A stretch of DNA of 64,000 nucleotides, taken from the IMG/VR virus record IMGVR_UViG_3300036466_000585, positions 1 to 64,000 of that record, one strand, 5' to 3'. A program made the position numbers and the translations under genes. Within the stretch, counting starts at the first letter, position 1. The number at the start of each line of letters is the position of its first letter. Shown here piece after piece: positions 30,751 through 39,985 of this stretch. The notes under the pieces were generated by a model. It was not told where the DNA came from. It did no database searches and worked only from the letters and a program-made list of their open reading frames with translations. This stretch comes from a virus.

Positions 30751-31116
30751 ATGGAAAGTCCCAATATATACCGAGACATGCTGAATAAAAGAGATGTGCA
30801 GGGATTAGCGAAGCGCTGCGGACTGAAGTCTTTTTTAATGGAAAGAGGCGACGCGCCCTTTGTTAGAGTTGAGTCGGGTCATGGGTCAGGCCCTCGGGGG
30901 AGCTATTACCATTACGCGCTTCTTTCTACCGACGGAAAGCTTGTAGCGCTAGGTGAGGAACAGGGTAATTATGCGGGCGGTGAGTATGCTTTCGCTCCCG
31001 GCGCTGAACCAAGAGGTTTTGCTTTCCCCCGTAGGATTGACCTTGCGGCGATAGAAGAGCTCCCCTCTGAGCTGTCTGGCTTTCTGAAGAGTATCGGGGC
31101 AACCAAGGGGCTTTAA
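30751..31116 (+). CDS. Accessory hypothetical protein
   Basis: 121 residues, not recognised. KRCGLKSFLMERGDAPFVRVESGHGSGPRGSYYHYALLSTDGKLVALGEEQ suggests a beta-rich small domain. AGGAG lies five bases before the ATG at 30751. AT-rich codons set it apart from its neighbours, consistent with recent acquisition. Confidence 0.55.
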   Translation: MESPNIYRDMLNKRDVQGLAKRCGLKSFLMERGDAPFVRVESGHGSGPRGSYYHYALLSTDGKLVALGEEQGNYAGGEYAFAPGAEPRGFAFPRRIDLAAIEELPSELSGFLKSIGATKGL

Positions 31117-31118
31117 TA

Positions 31119-31162
31119 CCAGGAAAACCCCGCACCAACCCCTGACATCCCTACCGCATCAT
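31119..31162 (+). promoter_or_regulatory. Late promoter-like site A (before head genes)
   Basis: CCAGGAAAA (31119-31127), exactly 29 nt, then CATCAT (31157-31162). It is one of six intergenic copies with identical spacing. CATGCCCC and GGGGCATG (31160-31167, 31186-31193) downstream can pair across the next gene's ribosome site. Confidence 0.6.
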
Positions 31163-31196
31163 GCCCCTTGTGGAAACAACCGTGAGGGGCATGACC

Positions 31197-32021
31197 ATGC
31201 AGCAACCTCCGCTGATCAAGTACAACCTGAAGGATCGTGGCCGCCAGCATCGCGGCGTGGAGCGTCACTTCGACATTCCGGCCATCGTGGCCAGCATCAA
31301 CGGCCCGGCCACTCAGGAGCGCGTGCAGACGCGCGGCATGCTGGGCTACTTCGGCCACTGGCCGCGCGTGCGCTTCGGCATGGAGCCCGCCGAGGGAGGT
31401 GTGGCCGACGGCAAGGCGCACGCCATCGAGCCCGCCGTGGTCACCACCCACCTGAAGGCCTACGACGACGGCACCATCGAGCACCAGACCGAGTTCCTCG
31501 ATACCGCCACCGGCCAGCTGGCGTCGCGCATGTACGCCAACCGGGTGGGCGGCTTCTCGACCGCCATCGATCCGCGCAAGCCCGAGCTCTACGGCTTCGA
31601 TTGGGTCAACGACCCGAACTACTCGACCAACCGCGGCTATGACCTGGTGCTGGACAGCGTGACCAGCGGCGAGATGACCTTCGACGACGTGCTGTCCGCC
31701 GAGCATGCCGAGCAGGTCGACGCCATGAACCGGCTGTTCGAGATGATGGAGGCCAACCTGCGCCTGGCCATGGATTCGGCGACCCGCTTCGAGCACGAGA
31801 ACAGCGAGCTTCTCGACCTGCTGAGCAAGCGCGAGGAGCAGGCCAGCCAGGCCGCCCTGGTCACCGACAGCGCGGCCGCTGCCGACACCGCTCGCCAGCT
31901 GGACCGCGACCGCCGCTTCTTCATGGACTCCGCGCTGCCGCGCTTTCAGGATCCCGAGACCCGGGAGGAGCACGACCGCGACTACCTGCGCCTGAAGCGT
32001 CGGATGTTCTTCCATGTTTGA
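31197..32021 (+). CDS. Candidate prohead protease/scaffold protein
   Basis: 274 residues. The N-terminal two-thirds is beta-rich (HAIEPAVVTTHLKAYDDGTIEHQTEFLD, ANRVGGFSTAIDPRK), with a possible His and GGFS serine in the order used by phage head proteases. The C-terminus is a long coiled coil (NRLFEMMEANLRLAMDSATRFEHENSELLDLLSKREEQ), as in scaffold domains. Position ahead of the capsid gene fits. No database-level match was made, so the role is inferred. GAGGGG lies seven bases before the ATG at 31197; ATGs at 31161 and 31191 are in frame. Confidence 0.5.
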   Translation: MQQPPLIKYNLKDRGRQHRGVERHFDIPAIVASINGPATQERVQTRGMLGYFGHWPRVRFGMEPAEGGVADGKAHAIEPAVVTTHLKAYDDGTIEHQTEFLDTATGQLASRMYANRVGGFSTAIDPRKPELYGFDWVNDPNYSTNRGYDLVLDSVTSGEMTFDDVLSAEHAEQVDAMNRLFEMMEANLRLAMDSATRFEHENSELLDLLSKREEQASQAALVTDSAAAADTARQLDRDRRFFMDSALPRFQDPETREEHDRDYLRLKRRMFFHV

Positions 32022-32739
32022 GCCCGTCAAGGTCGGTCTCGGCGAGTTCCTGCAGGACTTCTACGCCGAAGTGGTGCCCACCACCAAGCCCCTGCAGGAG
32101 TTCGTCGAGCGCGGCTTCCCGTACTGCGCGGCCTGGGCGCCGGCGCGCATGGTCGACAAGGCCGAGGAGATGCTGTCGCAGTGGCAGCGCAACGACACGC
32201 ACCAGGCCGCGACCCGGCCGCCCAGCCTGCCGGTGATCCTGGTCGCCGTGGCCAAGGACTGGACGCCGACCGAGCGCAGCTTCACCACGCAGATCGCCGA
32301 CCCGGTGGACATCACCTTCCCCGACGACCCCAAGCAACGCTACTTCCGGGTGCGCACTGTGGCCGGCGAGGTCCGCGCCCAGCTGGCGTTCTTCGCCAGC
32401 GACGAGCCCACGGCCAAGAGCCTGGCCGCCCAGTTCCTGCTGTACCTGGATTCGCCCAGCCGTCGCCGCTTCCTGGCCCGCTACCCGTTCGCCGGGCTCG
32501 AGCACGAGTACCCGGCTCAGGTGGAGGCCCCGGACAACCCGGCGATGAACGTCGAGACCGGCAACAAGAACCTGTCCGTGCTGGCCGTCGACCTGGTGCT
32601 CAAGGTCACGGTGCCGCTGTTCATGGCGCCCAAGGCCGGCGAGCCCAACGACGGCAAGGGCGTTCCCGGTACCGACGACCCGGCCGGCTATCCGCTGGTG
32701 TCCGAGGTCGATCCCGAGGAGAGAGAGGTCGCCCCATGA
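32014..32739 (+). CDS. Structural protein, possible neck or tail-completion protein
   Basis: 241 residues, not firmly recognised. The core PPSLPVILVAVAKDWTPTERSFTTQIADPVDITFPDDP then YLDSPSRRRFLARYPFAG reads as a beta-sandwich typical of connector proteins. It overlaps both neighbours by 4-8 bp in the head cluster. A neck or tail-terminator role is inferred from order and fold pattern. Confidence 0.52.
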   Translation: MFEPVKVGLGEFLQDFYAEVVPTTKPLQEFVERGFPYCAAWAPARMVDKAEEMLSQWQRNDTHQAATRPPSLPVILVAVAKDWTPTERSFTTQIADPVDITFPDDPKQRYFRVRTVAGEVRAQLAFFASDEPTAKSLAAQFLLYLDSPSRRRFLARYPFAGLEHEYPAQVEAPDNPAMNVETGNKNLSVLAVDLVLKVTVPLFMAPKAGEPNDGKGVPGTDDPAGYPLVSEVDPEEREVAP

Positions 32740-33221
32740 TCCAGCTGCAGGCCAATATCAGCGGCTTCGCCGGCAGGCCCGCCACGGTGCTGGGCGCCCT
32801 CGACGAGGAGACCGGCATCCTGGTGGTGGCCGCCGTGACCGACATCATGCCTCGCCGCGACGGCTGCGTGGTGATCGACACCAACACGCGGGCCGACCGC
32901 GATTCGCTGTTCGAGTACGGCGACCTGAAGGAGGCCATCACCGCCTATTACGACCTCAAGGGCACGGTGGCCGCCGACGGCCGTAGCGCCTGCCTGCGCT
33001 TCATGGAGCGCGCCATGCGCGCCGACCCGGCCGGCGGCATCGAGATGGACGGCGTGGACACGACGGGCCCCATCTACCGCATCTCGCCGGACGCCGGCAA
33101 TGCACAGGTGGGCGCCCTGGCGCTGTGCCGCTACGCCAAGCACTACGGCGCGGTGGCCGACACCCTGGCCATGGCCGATGAGCTCTCCCGGCTGCTGGCC
33201 GGGCAGGCGGTGACCATATGA
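32736..33221 (+). CDS. Head-cluster hypothetical protein
   Basis: 161 residues: ISGFAGRPATVLGALDEETGILVVAAVTDIMPRRDGCVVID is a beta-rich start and the C-terminus is helical. Not recognised. Overlaps both neighbours by ATGA. The position suggests a connector or completion protein. Confidence 0.52.
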   Translation: MIQLQANISGFAGRPATVLGALDEETGILVVAAVTDIMPRRDGCVVIDTNTRADRDSLFEYGDLKEAITAYYDLKGTVAADGRSACLRFMERAMRADPAGGIEMDGVDTTGPIYRISPDAGNAQVGALALCRYAKHYGAVADTLAMADELSRLLAGQAVTI

Positions 33222-33556
33222 GCGTCGACCGCAAGAGCCAGGCCGCGCGGGTGTTCTATCGCCTGGTGCGCGACTTCTCGCAGTCGGTGAAGCCCTGGGA
33301 GCAGGCCATCTATCACGACGTGGCCCCGGACGAGCGCTGGGACATCACGCTCACCGCGCGCAAGGTCTACGGCGACGCCGGCGAGTTCCTGGCCATCATG
33401 GCCGCCGCCGGCATGGAGACCGTCGACCAGCCCCTGGAGCAACAGCGCCTGGTGCTGCCCAGCGCCGACCGGCTGCGCGCCTTCAAGCGCCGTGCCGGCT
33501 TCGAGTCGCGTGCCGACTACCGCGACCGCGACGGACCGACGTGGAGGACTGATTGA
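33218..33556 (+). CDS. Head-cluster hypothetical protein
   Basis: 112 residues, helical and basic (KSQAARVFYRLVRDFSQSVKPWEQAIYHDVAPDERWDITLTARKVYG). Not recognised. ATGA overlap upstream and a shared base with the SWIM gene downstream. A small structural protein by context. Confidence 0.5.
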   Translation: MSVDRKSQAARVFYRLVRDFSQSVKPWEQAIYHDVAPDERWDITLTARKVYGDAGEFLAIMAAAGMETVDQPLEQQRLVLPSADRLRAFKRRAGFESRADYRDRDGPTWRTD

Positions 33557-34608
33557 TGGCCGGTGATCCGAGGGCGATATCCAGGCTCAGCGGCAGCGCC
33601 GCCGAGGCGCGCGCGCGCGCGAGCGAGGACAGGCAGCAGCGCCAGGCGGCGCCCAACATCCTCAACCCCAACGAGGTGCGCGGCGACTACGACGCCAGCC
33701 GCATGCTGATGACCACCCTGGGCGGCGAGGTGCGCCCCGTCACCGCCGACGACCTGGCCATGTTCCGCCACAACGCGCGCACGGCCGGCCAGCGCTTCAA
33801 GGGGGGTATCACCGCGCGCCAGGTCATCGACCTGTCGCTGTCCGTCGATCGCGACCGCGCCCGGCGGCAGATCACCATGGCGGTACCGTCGGCGGCCCGT
33901 GGCGTGCGCAGCAGCAACCGCCAGGTGTCCGCCCTGGAAGTGCGCTTCATCACCAATGCCGGCCCGGACAGCGACGTCAGTCGCCACCACGTCACGGTGG
34001 AGTTCACCGGCTACCAGACGGCCATCGCCTCCGGAGCGGAGAGCGTGAAGCGTGCGGCCGCCCGCCTGCGCAAGGAGGGCATTCGCTTCGACTGCGACTG
34101 TGGGCGCCACCGCTACTGGTACCGCTACATCGCCACTATCGGCCGCTACAACGCCGGCCGTCCCGAGACCGGCTACCCCAAGATCCGCAACCCCAAGCTC
34201 AACGGCGTGGCGTGCAAGCACGTGCTGCGCGTCATGTCGGAGATCGAGGGCGGCAGCGCCGTGCAGGCTTTCCTGGCCCGCGCCATCGAGAAGGGGCGGC
34301 AGACCGAGGACGGCAGCGGCCACATTCGTCAGCGGCAGAAGGAGGCCGAGAAGCTGGCCGACAAGCAGGCCAAACGCCCACGGGGCGGGCCTTCCAATAC
34401 CGGTGACCGCGACTTCGACCGCGCCCGGCGTGCCCTGCGTCGGCAGAGCCGGGCCACCACCACCAAGCCCAAGCGCACGGCCAATGGCAGCAAGCGAATG
34501 CAGGCCCTGGGCGCTTCACCGGCCGCCCGTGACAAGCTGATCGCCACCGCCCGCGAGCTGGGCCTGACGCCCGAGCAGGCCATCGCCATTCTTCAGGGAG
34601 GCAAGTAA
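33556..34608 (+). CDS. SWIM-type zinc-finger protein of the head cluster
   Basis: 350 residues. A SWIM-like finger is visible near residues 175-220: FDCDCGRHRYWYRYI, later GVACKHVLRVM, giving CxCx(n)CxH. SWIM fingers bind DNA or protein. The rest is basic (KRPRGGPSNTG, RRALRRQSRATTTKPKRTANG), so contact with packaged DNA is likely. GGAGG lies eight bases before the ATG at 33556. Its role in the head is not established. Confidence 0.62.
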   Translation: MAGDPRAISRLSGSAAEARARASEDRQQRQAAPNILNPNEVRGDYDASRMLMTTLGGEVRPVTADDLAMFRHNARTAGQRFKGGITARQVIDLSLSVDRDRARRQITMAVPSAARGVRSSNRQVSALEVRFITNAGPDSDVSRHHVTVEFTGYQTAIASGAESVKRAAARLRKEGIRFDCDCGRHRYWYRYIATIGRYNAGRPETGYPKIRNPKLNGVACKHVLRVMSEIEGGSAVQAFLARAIEKGRQTEDGSGHIRQRQKEAEKLADKQAKRPRGGPSNTGDRDFDRARRALRRQSRATTTKPKRTANGSKRMQALGASPAARDKLIATARELGLTPEQAIAILQGGK

Positions 34609-35136
34609 ATGCTCAACAACGTGCCGACCGGCATCAACGCCATGGCCCGCAACGTCATCATCAACCACCCCAACGCCTACAACTGCGAGGTCTACCGGCG
34701 CCGCGTTGGTCGCACCAGCGCCGATGAGGTCGGCGGCGCGCCCACGCTTGGCGGCATGGCGGTCATGAGCTCCGAGGACGAGGACGATATCCGCTGGGAG
34801 CTGGTCGGCCTGGGCTTCGCGCTGCCGGCCGAGCAGTTCCAGCCGTCGCCGATGATGGACCGTCGCGACGCCAACAACGGCTATGCCGACGAGCTGCGCT
34901 TCCTGATCGAGCCCGAGGAGATGGTCGGCGACCCCGGCGGCTTCGAGGTGCTGAAGCGCGACGTCATCTACCTGCTGCTGGGGGAGGGCGAGAACGCGCC
35001 CAAGGTGGCCTACGAGATCGTCGAGGTCGAGGCCGTGGTCAACGTGCCGCCCTTCGTGCCGCGCTACGTGGTCAACCGCCGCGACGACCTGGACATCATC
35101 GACCCCTCCGCCCCCGAGGACGACACCATTGCCTGA
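34609..35136 (+). CDS. Structural protein before the head terminator
   Basis: 175 residues: GINAMARNVIINHPNAYNCEVYRRRV, LRFLIEPEEMVGDPGGFEVLKRDVIYLLLGEG, and VNVPPFVPRYVVNRRDDLD. Acidic and beta-rich; resembles head-tail connector proteins in style but is not recognised. It is the last gene of its unit, followed by an intrinsic terminator. Confidence 0.52.
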   Translation: MLNNVPTGINAMARNVIINHPNAYNCEVYRRRVGRTSADEVGGAPTLGGMAVMSSEDEDDIRWELVGLGFALPAEQFQPSPMMDRRDANNGYADELRFLIEPEEMVGDPGGFEVLKRDVIYLLLGEGENAPKVAYEIVEVEAVVNVPPFVPRYVVNRRDDLDIIDPSAPEDDTIA

Positions 35137-35160
35137 CTTCAGCTGCTGCTGTCGATCGTT

Positions 35161-35183
35161 GCCGGCCTAGCGCCGGCTTTTTT
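35161..35183 (+). terminator. Intrinsic terminator after the first head unit
   Basis: GCCGGC-CTAGC-GCCGGC followed by six T. It separates the head-assembly unit from the capsid unit, which begins with its own late promoter-like site 10 bp further on. Confidence 0.85.
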
Positions 35184-35193
35184 GTGCCGCAAA

Positions 35194-35237
35194 CCCGGAA
35201 AAACGCCCGAAACCGGCCGTCGCGGCACCTTCAGACT
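35194..35237 (+). promoter_or_regulatory. Late promoter-like site F (before the capsid gene)
   Basis: CCCGGAAAA (35194-35202), 29 nt, CAGACT (35232-35237). Immediately follows a terminator, so capsid transcription must start here or close by. Confidence 0.62.
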
Positions 35238-35296
35238 CGAACCATCCGGCCACCTGGTCGGCCTTGCACTTCCCTGTGAGCAAAGGAGAGAGGGCT

Positions 35297-36973
35297 ATGC
35301 CTCAGCACTACTACAGCCGCGAGACCGCCGAGGTCGCCGAGTTCATCGACAGCCTGAAGCAGGAGTCGGTCAAGGGCGGCGTCTTCGATTCGGCCGCCGC
35401 TGACGACTTCCTGGCGAATGCCATCAACCAGGCCACCGGCGTCAAGGTGCCGGAGAAACTGCAGGTCGCCCTCGACGAGGCCGACGACAAGACCGCCAGC
35501 ATGGTGACCCGCGCCATTCTGGACGGCGTGGCTGTCTACGAGCAGGCCCACGGCACGTCCTGCCCGGCCGACGTAATGCAGCAGGCGATGCACCTGGCCT
35601 ACGCCACCACCAACGACGCCCGCCGCAAGATGGGCATGCAGCTCGACTCCGCGACCAGCGAGGGCCACGACGCGCACTCGCTCCAGCCCAACCGGGCGGT
35701 GGTCGCCATCCTGGCCACCCTGACCGAGGCTATCCCGTTCGCCCACTACCTGCCGGCGGACATCAACTCGAACGAGGCCAAGCTGGCCATCATGACTCAC
35801 CAGGCCGGCCGCAACTACGGCAGCTACTCCGTGGGCGACATCATGGACGGCGGCAACAGCGGCGACGCCTACATCACCTCCGGCCGCGAGCACAAGTGCA
35901 CTATCGTGACCGACGTCGACGGCCCGACCGGCGACATTACCGGAAAGATCACCGCCGTGCAGGCCACGCCGGAGACCTGCGACCCGGGCGCCGCCACCGT
36001 CAAGCTGCTGCGCGGTCGCTCCCTGGTCTACCTCGACGGCATGATCGTCGCCAAGGAGGTCAACGCCACCGGTACCGGCGCCTCCACCGTCAGCGGTCAG
36101 GCCGAGATCGGCGGCACTACCCACCAGATCGGCGGCACCATCAACCCGGATAACGGCGACATCGCGCTGACCGCCAACCCGCCGCTGCCCGAGTCCGCGC
36201 ATGTGCTGGTGGAGGCCTTCGTCGACTACGAGCGGGCCCCGGAGCTGACTCCGGAGATCATCACCGCCGTCGACACCTTCCAGCTGTTCGCTAAGCCGTG
36301 GCGCGTGACCACTCACCAGACCATCGACAGCCGCACGCAGATGGCCAACGAGCTGGGTCTGGATCCGTACAGCGAGGGCGTGCTCGGCATCCAGTCGCAG
36401 TTCGCCAACGAGCGCCACTACGAGGTGCTGCGCAAGGCTCGCCGCCTGGCGTCCCGCAACCAGGAGAGCTTCGACTTCGCCTGGGCGACGCAGGGCGACT
36501 ACAAGTCACGCTCCGACGTGTGGCGCGACTTCAACGCCGTCGTGGGCGCCGTCAGCCAGCGCATGGCGCTGACCACCATGAACCACGGCGTCACCCACCT
36601 CTACGTGGGCGAGAACGTCGCCGCCCAGATGCAGGGCCTGCCCGCCGATATCTGGGAGCCCTCCGGTGTCGTCGAGCGCCCCGGCATCTTCCGCCTGGGC
36701 CGCCTGTTCGGCCGCTACGACGTCTACTACAGCCCCAAGGTGGTGCTCGAGAGCGGTGGCAGCGCCGAAGTGCTGTGCGTGGGCCGCGCCACCGACGTGA
36801 CCCGCAACCCGTTCGTGCTGGGCGATGCCGTGCCGCCGACCGTGATCCCGCTGGCCACCAACGCCGACCTGAAAAGCGGCGCCGGCTTCTACGCGCGCAA
36901 CTTCACCAGCGTGAACCCGCACCAGCCCAGCTCCACCGGCTGTGCGCTGATCAACGTCACCAACCTGTTCTAA
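35297..36973 (+). CDS. Major capsid protein
   Basis: 558 residues. It follows the pattern of large myovirus capsid proteins: a helical N-arm (REtAEVAEFIDSLKQESVKGG), AHSLQPNRAVVAILATLTEAIPFAHYLPADIN, an inserted beta domain (about 200-310, IVTDVDGPTGDITGKITA), then QSQFANERHYEVLRKARRLA, VGAVSQRMALTTMNHGVTHLYVGENVAAQM and FGRYDVYYSPKVVLE near the C-terminus. AAAGGAGAG gives a strong ribosome site, and a terminator plus own promoter precede it, as expected for the most abundant virion protein. Call by size, position and pattern. Confidence 0.75.
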   Translation: MPQHYYSRETAEVAEFIDSLKQESVKGGVFDSAAADDFLANAINQATGVKVPEKLQVALDEADDKTASMVTRAILDGVAVYEQAHGTSCPADVMQQAMHLAYATTNDARRKMGMQLDSATSEGHDAHSLQPNRAVVAILATLTEAIPFAHYLPADINSNEAKLAIMTHQAGRNYGSYSVGDIMDGGNSGDAYITSGREHKCTIVTDVDGPTGDITGKITAVQATPETCDPGAATVKLLRGRSLVYLDGMIVAKEVNATGTGASTVSGQAEIGGTTHQIGGTINPDNGDIALTANPPLPESAHVLVEAFVDYERAPELTPEIITAVDTFQLFAKPWRVTTHQTIDSRTQMANELGLDPYSEGVLGIQSQFANERHYEVLRKARRLASRNQESFDFAWATQGDYKSRSDVWRDFNAVVGAVSQRMALTTMNHGVTHLYVGENVAAQMQGLPADIWEPSGVVERPGIFRLGRLFGRYDVYYSPKVVLESGGSAEVLCVGRATDVTRNPFVLGDAVPPTVIPLATNADLKSGAGFYARNFTSVNPHQPSSTGCALINVTNLF

Positions 36974-36985
36974 GGGGAGTAGCAC

Positions 36986-37534
36986 ATGACTCGACTGGTG
37001 ATTGGGCGCCCCGTGGTGGGCAAGACCGGCGCCAATGAAGCGGCCAAGCAGGCGTTCAGCGGGGAGAAGTTCCCCCTGACCGTGCGGGTCGTCAACAAGA
37101 TGACCGTCGTCCTCAGTCTGCCCGAGGCCGGCATCAAGCTCCGCCCACTGGCCAGTGGCGTGGCCACCTTCCGCGACTTCGACCGCCTCCAGCGCGCGGT
37201 GTCGAGCCTCGAGCAGATTGCGCGCCTCAACAATGCCAAGGCGCTGGTCGAGCTCGTGGCCGGCGAGACCGCAGGCGAAGCCGACCAGGAAAGCGGTGGC
37301 GAGACCACTGGCGAGGGAGGTGGCCAGGCCTCGAGCGAAAGCGAAGCCGACGGCAATCAGTCCGGCGACCCGGCGGTTACCGTGATTCAGGACGACGACG
37401 AGGCCTTCATCGTCGAGGTGCAGGGCGTTCGCTTCGAGCCGCTGCGCAACCAGGTGTGGGAAGACGGCACGCTGACCGCCGGTGGGCTCAAGGCCTTCGA
37501 GGAAGCCAAGGCCGCCGCCGAGTCCGCAGAGTAA
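36986..37534 (+). CDS. Capsid-unit structural protein
   Basis: 182 residues. VVNKMTVVLSLPEAGIKLRPLASGVATFRDFDRLQRAVSSLEQI forms one domain; an acidic serine/glycine linker follows, then VTVIQDDDEAFIVEVQGVRFEPLRNQVWE. Not recognised. It lies between the capsid and sheath genes, so a decoration or connector role is possible. Confidence 0.52.
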   Translation: MTRLVIGRPVVGKTGANEAAKQAFSGEKFPLTVRVVNKMTVVLSLPEAGIKLRPLASGVATFRDFDRLQRAVSSLEQIARLNNAKALVELVAGETAGEADQESGGETTGEGGGQASSESEADGNQSGDPAVTVIQDDDEAFIVEVQGVRFEPLRNQVWEDGTLTAGGLKAFEEAKAAAESAE

Positions 37535-37548
37535 GGGGGTAGCAACCG

Positions 37549-39201
37549 ATGAGCGTGTCATTCGTTCGACAGCTCGGGGCCGAATCGGGGGTTCAGCTGA
37601 ACCCCCTGGTCGACAACTCCGAGATCCCGACGACCGGGATGCAAGACCAGGTGTTCGCTATCGCCATGCGCGCCACGCGCGGGCGTATCGATCGCGCCTT
37701 CAAGGTCAACCGCAGCGACGTCCGCCAGCGCCTGGGGCACGGCGAGCCGATGCGCGACAACGAGCTCAACGAGGCCTATGTCCACGTCCGCGAGGCGCTG
37801 GACAGCGGCGCCTACGAGGCCGTGGTGGCGCGCCTGCATTCCGATGCCGCCGTGCTGAGCTGGATCGTTGCCACCGAGGTGCTGGACGACGTGTCCAGCG
37901 AGCCCACCGGTGAAATCGCGTTCACCGTCTCCGAGACTGAGCCGGCGACCGACTTCCTGTTCGCCGTGAAGCATCTGGAGTGCTTCAACGATGGCGTCAT
38001 GGTCGAGTTCCGCGCCGACGAGAAGCGCGAGGGCGGGGTCAACGTCGCCAACGACGTCATTACCCTGCGCCTACTGGAGCCCAACGGCGAGAAGCTGATC
38101 GAGATCACCGGCTCCCTGGATCGCGACGCCAAGGACGACAACGGCAACAGCTTCTACCTGCCGACCGTCATCGAGGCGCGCACCGACCGCCTGGAGGTGA
38201 TCACCGGGGCTACGACCACCATCGCGCCGGAATCCGACGCCTACGGCTACGACGGCCTGTACCGCGAGAAGTGGTCGACCTCCGCGGTCATGAGCTACTT
38301 CGACGAGGGCGGTACCGCCTACACCGTCGATGACTACGTGCGTGCTCGCGAGCAGCTGTACGGCACCCAGCACGGCTATGCCTACATCGCCTCCGGCGGG
38401 AGCGAGGCCCCGGGGCTGATCGCCGAGCTGGCGAGCCTGGCCTTCGACACCAACCGCCAGCTGCGCATCGACGTTCCCGGCGGACTGGACGTGGAGGGCG
38501 CCATCGCCTTCGTGGAGCAGATGAACCTGGGCGGCCAACCCGAGGCCCACCTGCTGCATGCCTTCTGGGCGCCGCTGAAGTCCATGGACCCGACCGGCAT
38601 CAACGGCAAGCGCCACTTCGGTACCGCCACGCTCAACATCGCCATGGCGTGCGGGCGCAATGCGCGGATCAACGCCAAGGGCTTCGCGCCCAAGCACTAC
38701 CCGGTGGCCGGGCGCGAATGGCCTATCAGCCGTCAGGGCATCGTGCAGACCTACAGCCCCAACAACCAGGAGCTCAACGCCCTGGCCCGGGCGAAGATCA
38801 ACCCGGTGATCTTCGAGAACTACTCCGGGGGCGGGCGTTATGTGTTCCGCGACTCGCTGACCAGCGCCATGGTCGACTCCAGCCTGAAGAAGCTGATCGC
38901 CGTCGCCGACATGTCGACTTCCATCGACGACGCCGTGACTCGCTTCGGCAAGGACATCCTGCAGCTGCCGATGACGGTCGCCATCAAGAAGATGCGCGAC
39001 TTCCTGACCACGCATTTCGAGGCGGCTCAGGCATCTGGCTGGCTGGTGCCGTCCGACGACCCGGCGATGAATGGCGCGGCCTGGCGCTTTGAGGTGCAGC
39101 CCAACGAGCAGCGGCCCTATGAGCTGATGGATGTCCGTTACTGGCTGCGCTACGACGGCACCACTCGCCAGATCCACGTGACCCAGACGCTGAGCCGCTA
39201 A
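37549..39201 (+). CDS. Contractile tail sheath-like protein
   Basis: 550 residues. The C-terminal third carries the sheath pattern: INPVIFENYSGGGRYVFRDSLTSAMVDSSLKKLIAVADMST, FGKDILQLPMTVAIKKMRDFLTTHFEAAQASGWLVP, and YWLRYDGTTRQIHVTQTLSR. The N-terminal part has an inserted domain as in many sheath proteins. If correct, the phage is a myovirus, in line with the baseplate, spike and PAAR genes downstream. It lies directly after the capsid genes, unlike many phages in which sheath and tube are adjacent. Confidence 0.7.
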   Translation: MSVSFVRQLGAESGVQLNPLVDNSEIPTTGMQDQVFAIAMRATRGRIDRAFKVNRSDVRQRLGHGEPMRDNELNEAYVHVREALDSGAYEAVVARLHSDAAVLSWIVATEVLDDVSSEPTGEIAFTVSETEPATDFLFAVKHLECFNDGVMVEFRADEKREGGVNVANDVITLRLLEPNGEKLIEITGSLDRDAKDDNGNSFYLPTVIEARTDRLEVITGATTTIAPESDAYGYDGLYREKWSTSAVMSYFDEGGTAYTVDDYVRAREQLYGTQHGYAYIASGGSEAPGLIAELASLAFDTNRQLRIDVPGGLDVEGAIAFVEQMNLGGQPEAHLLHAFWAPLKSMDPTGINGKRHFGTATLNIAMACGRNARINAKGFAPKHYPVAGREWPISRQGIVQTYSPNNQELNALARAKINPVIFENYSGGGRYVFRDSLTSAMVDSSLKKLIAVADMSTSIDDAVTRFGKDILQLPMTVAIKKMRDFLTTHFEAAQASGWLVPSDDPAMNGAAWRFEVQPNEQRPYELMDVRYWLRYDGTTRQIHVTQTLSR

Positions 39202-39210
39202 GGAGAAACC

Positions 39211-39924
39211 ATGAGTGAACTGCAGAACGTGCTCCGCGGGCTGATGTACCCCGCGAAGCGTGAGCCCAAACCCGCTGCCGATCCCGAGGGCACGCCCCGG
39301 CGCTTCCTGGTGCTCGACGACGCGGGCGAGCCGGTGCTCGACTCCGCCGGCGAATATGAGCACATGAGCCTGCGCATGGATGCCGTCGCCGTCATCCAGC
39401 AGTGGATCGAGGAAGACGACCTGGACGATGGCGAGAGCAGCGCCGACCGGCTGCTGGCGATGATGGTCGGCATCGCCGACGACAACCAGGACGGCGAGCT
39501 CGACGAGGACGAGAACGAGGTGGTCGACGTCGCCCGTGAGGCGGCCTGGGATTACCTGTCCGCCGTGGGGATCGAGGACGAGGATATCGGCCTGCTGCTG
39601 GACGACTGGGACGACGAGGCCGCCGAGCGCATCCGCGACGCCGTGGCGGCCGCGCTGCCCGACGGGGATGCCGCCTTCGACGCCATCGACGACTTCACCT
39701 TCGACGAGGCCGACCAGGAGCCGGTGTTCGACGCCGCCTATCGGAAGCGAACCGTGGTTCGAAACGGCAAGAAGAAGCGCGTCAACAAGCGCGTGGCCGG
39801 CAACGTGCGGCTGTCCGGCAAGCAGAAGCTGGCCATCCGCAAGGCGCGCAAGAAGGCTCATAACCCGCGGGCCAAGGCGCGTCGCCTGAAGTCCATGAAA
39901 GTGCGCCGCCGCATGGGCATGTAA
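39211..39924 (+). CDS. Acidic-basic two-part structural protein
   Basis: 237 residues. Residues 1-175 are very acidic with EF-hand-like GIADDNQDGELDEDENEV. The last 60 are extremely basic (RTVVRNGKKKRVNKRVAGN, KQKLAIRKARKKAHNPRAKARRLKSMKVRRRM). Such a split suggests contact with DNA or with an acidic partner in the virion. It ends the capsid unit before a terminator. Not recognised. Confidence 0.55.
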   Translation: MSELQNVLRGLMYPAKREPKPAADPEGTPRRFLVLDDAGEPVLDSAGEYEHMSLRMDAVAVIQQWIEEDDLDDGESSADRLLAMMVGIADDNQDGELDEDENEVVDVAREAAWDYLSAVGIEDEDIGLLLDDWDDEAAERIRDAVAAALPDGDAAFDAIDDFTFDEADQEPVFDAAYRKRTVVRNGKKKRVNKRVAGNVRLSGKQKLAIRKARKKAHNPRAKARRLKSMKVRRRMGM

Positions 39925-39946
39925 TCCGACGACGGGTGGGGTGCTT

Positions 39947-39969
39947 GGCGGCCAGTGGCCGCCTTTTTT
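39947..39969 (+). terminator. Intrinsic terminator after the capsid/sheath unit
   Basis: GGCGGCCA-GT-GGCCGCC-type stem with six T. No late promoter-like motif is visible before the next gene, so the 40.0-43.7 kb genes depend on read-through or on another promoter type. Confidence 0.82.
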
Positions 39970-39985
39970 CTGACGGGAGCCTGAT

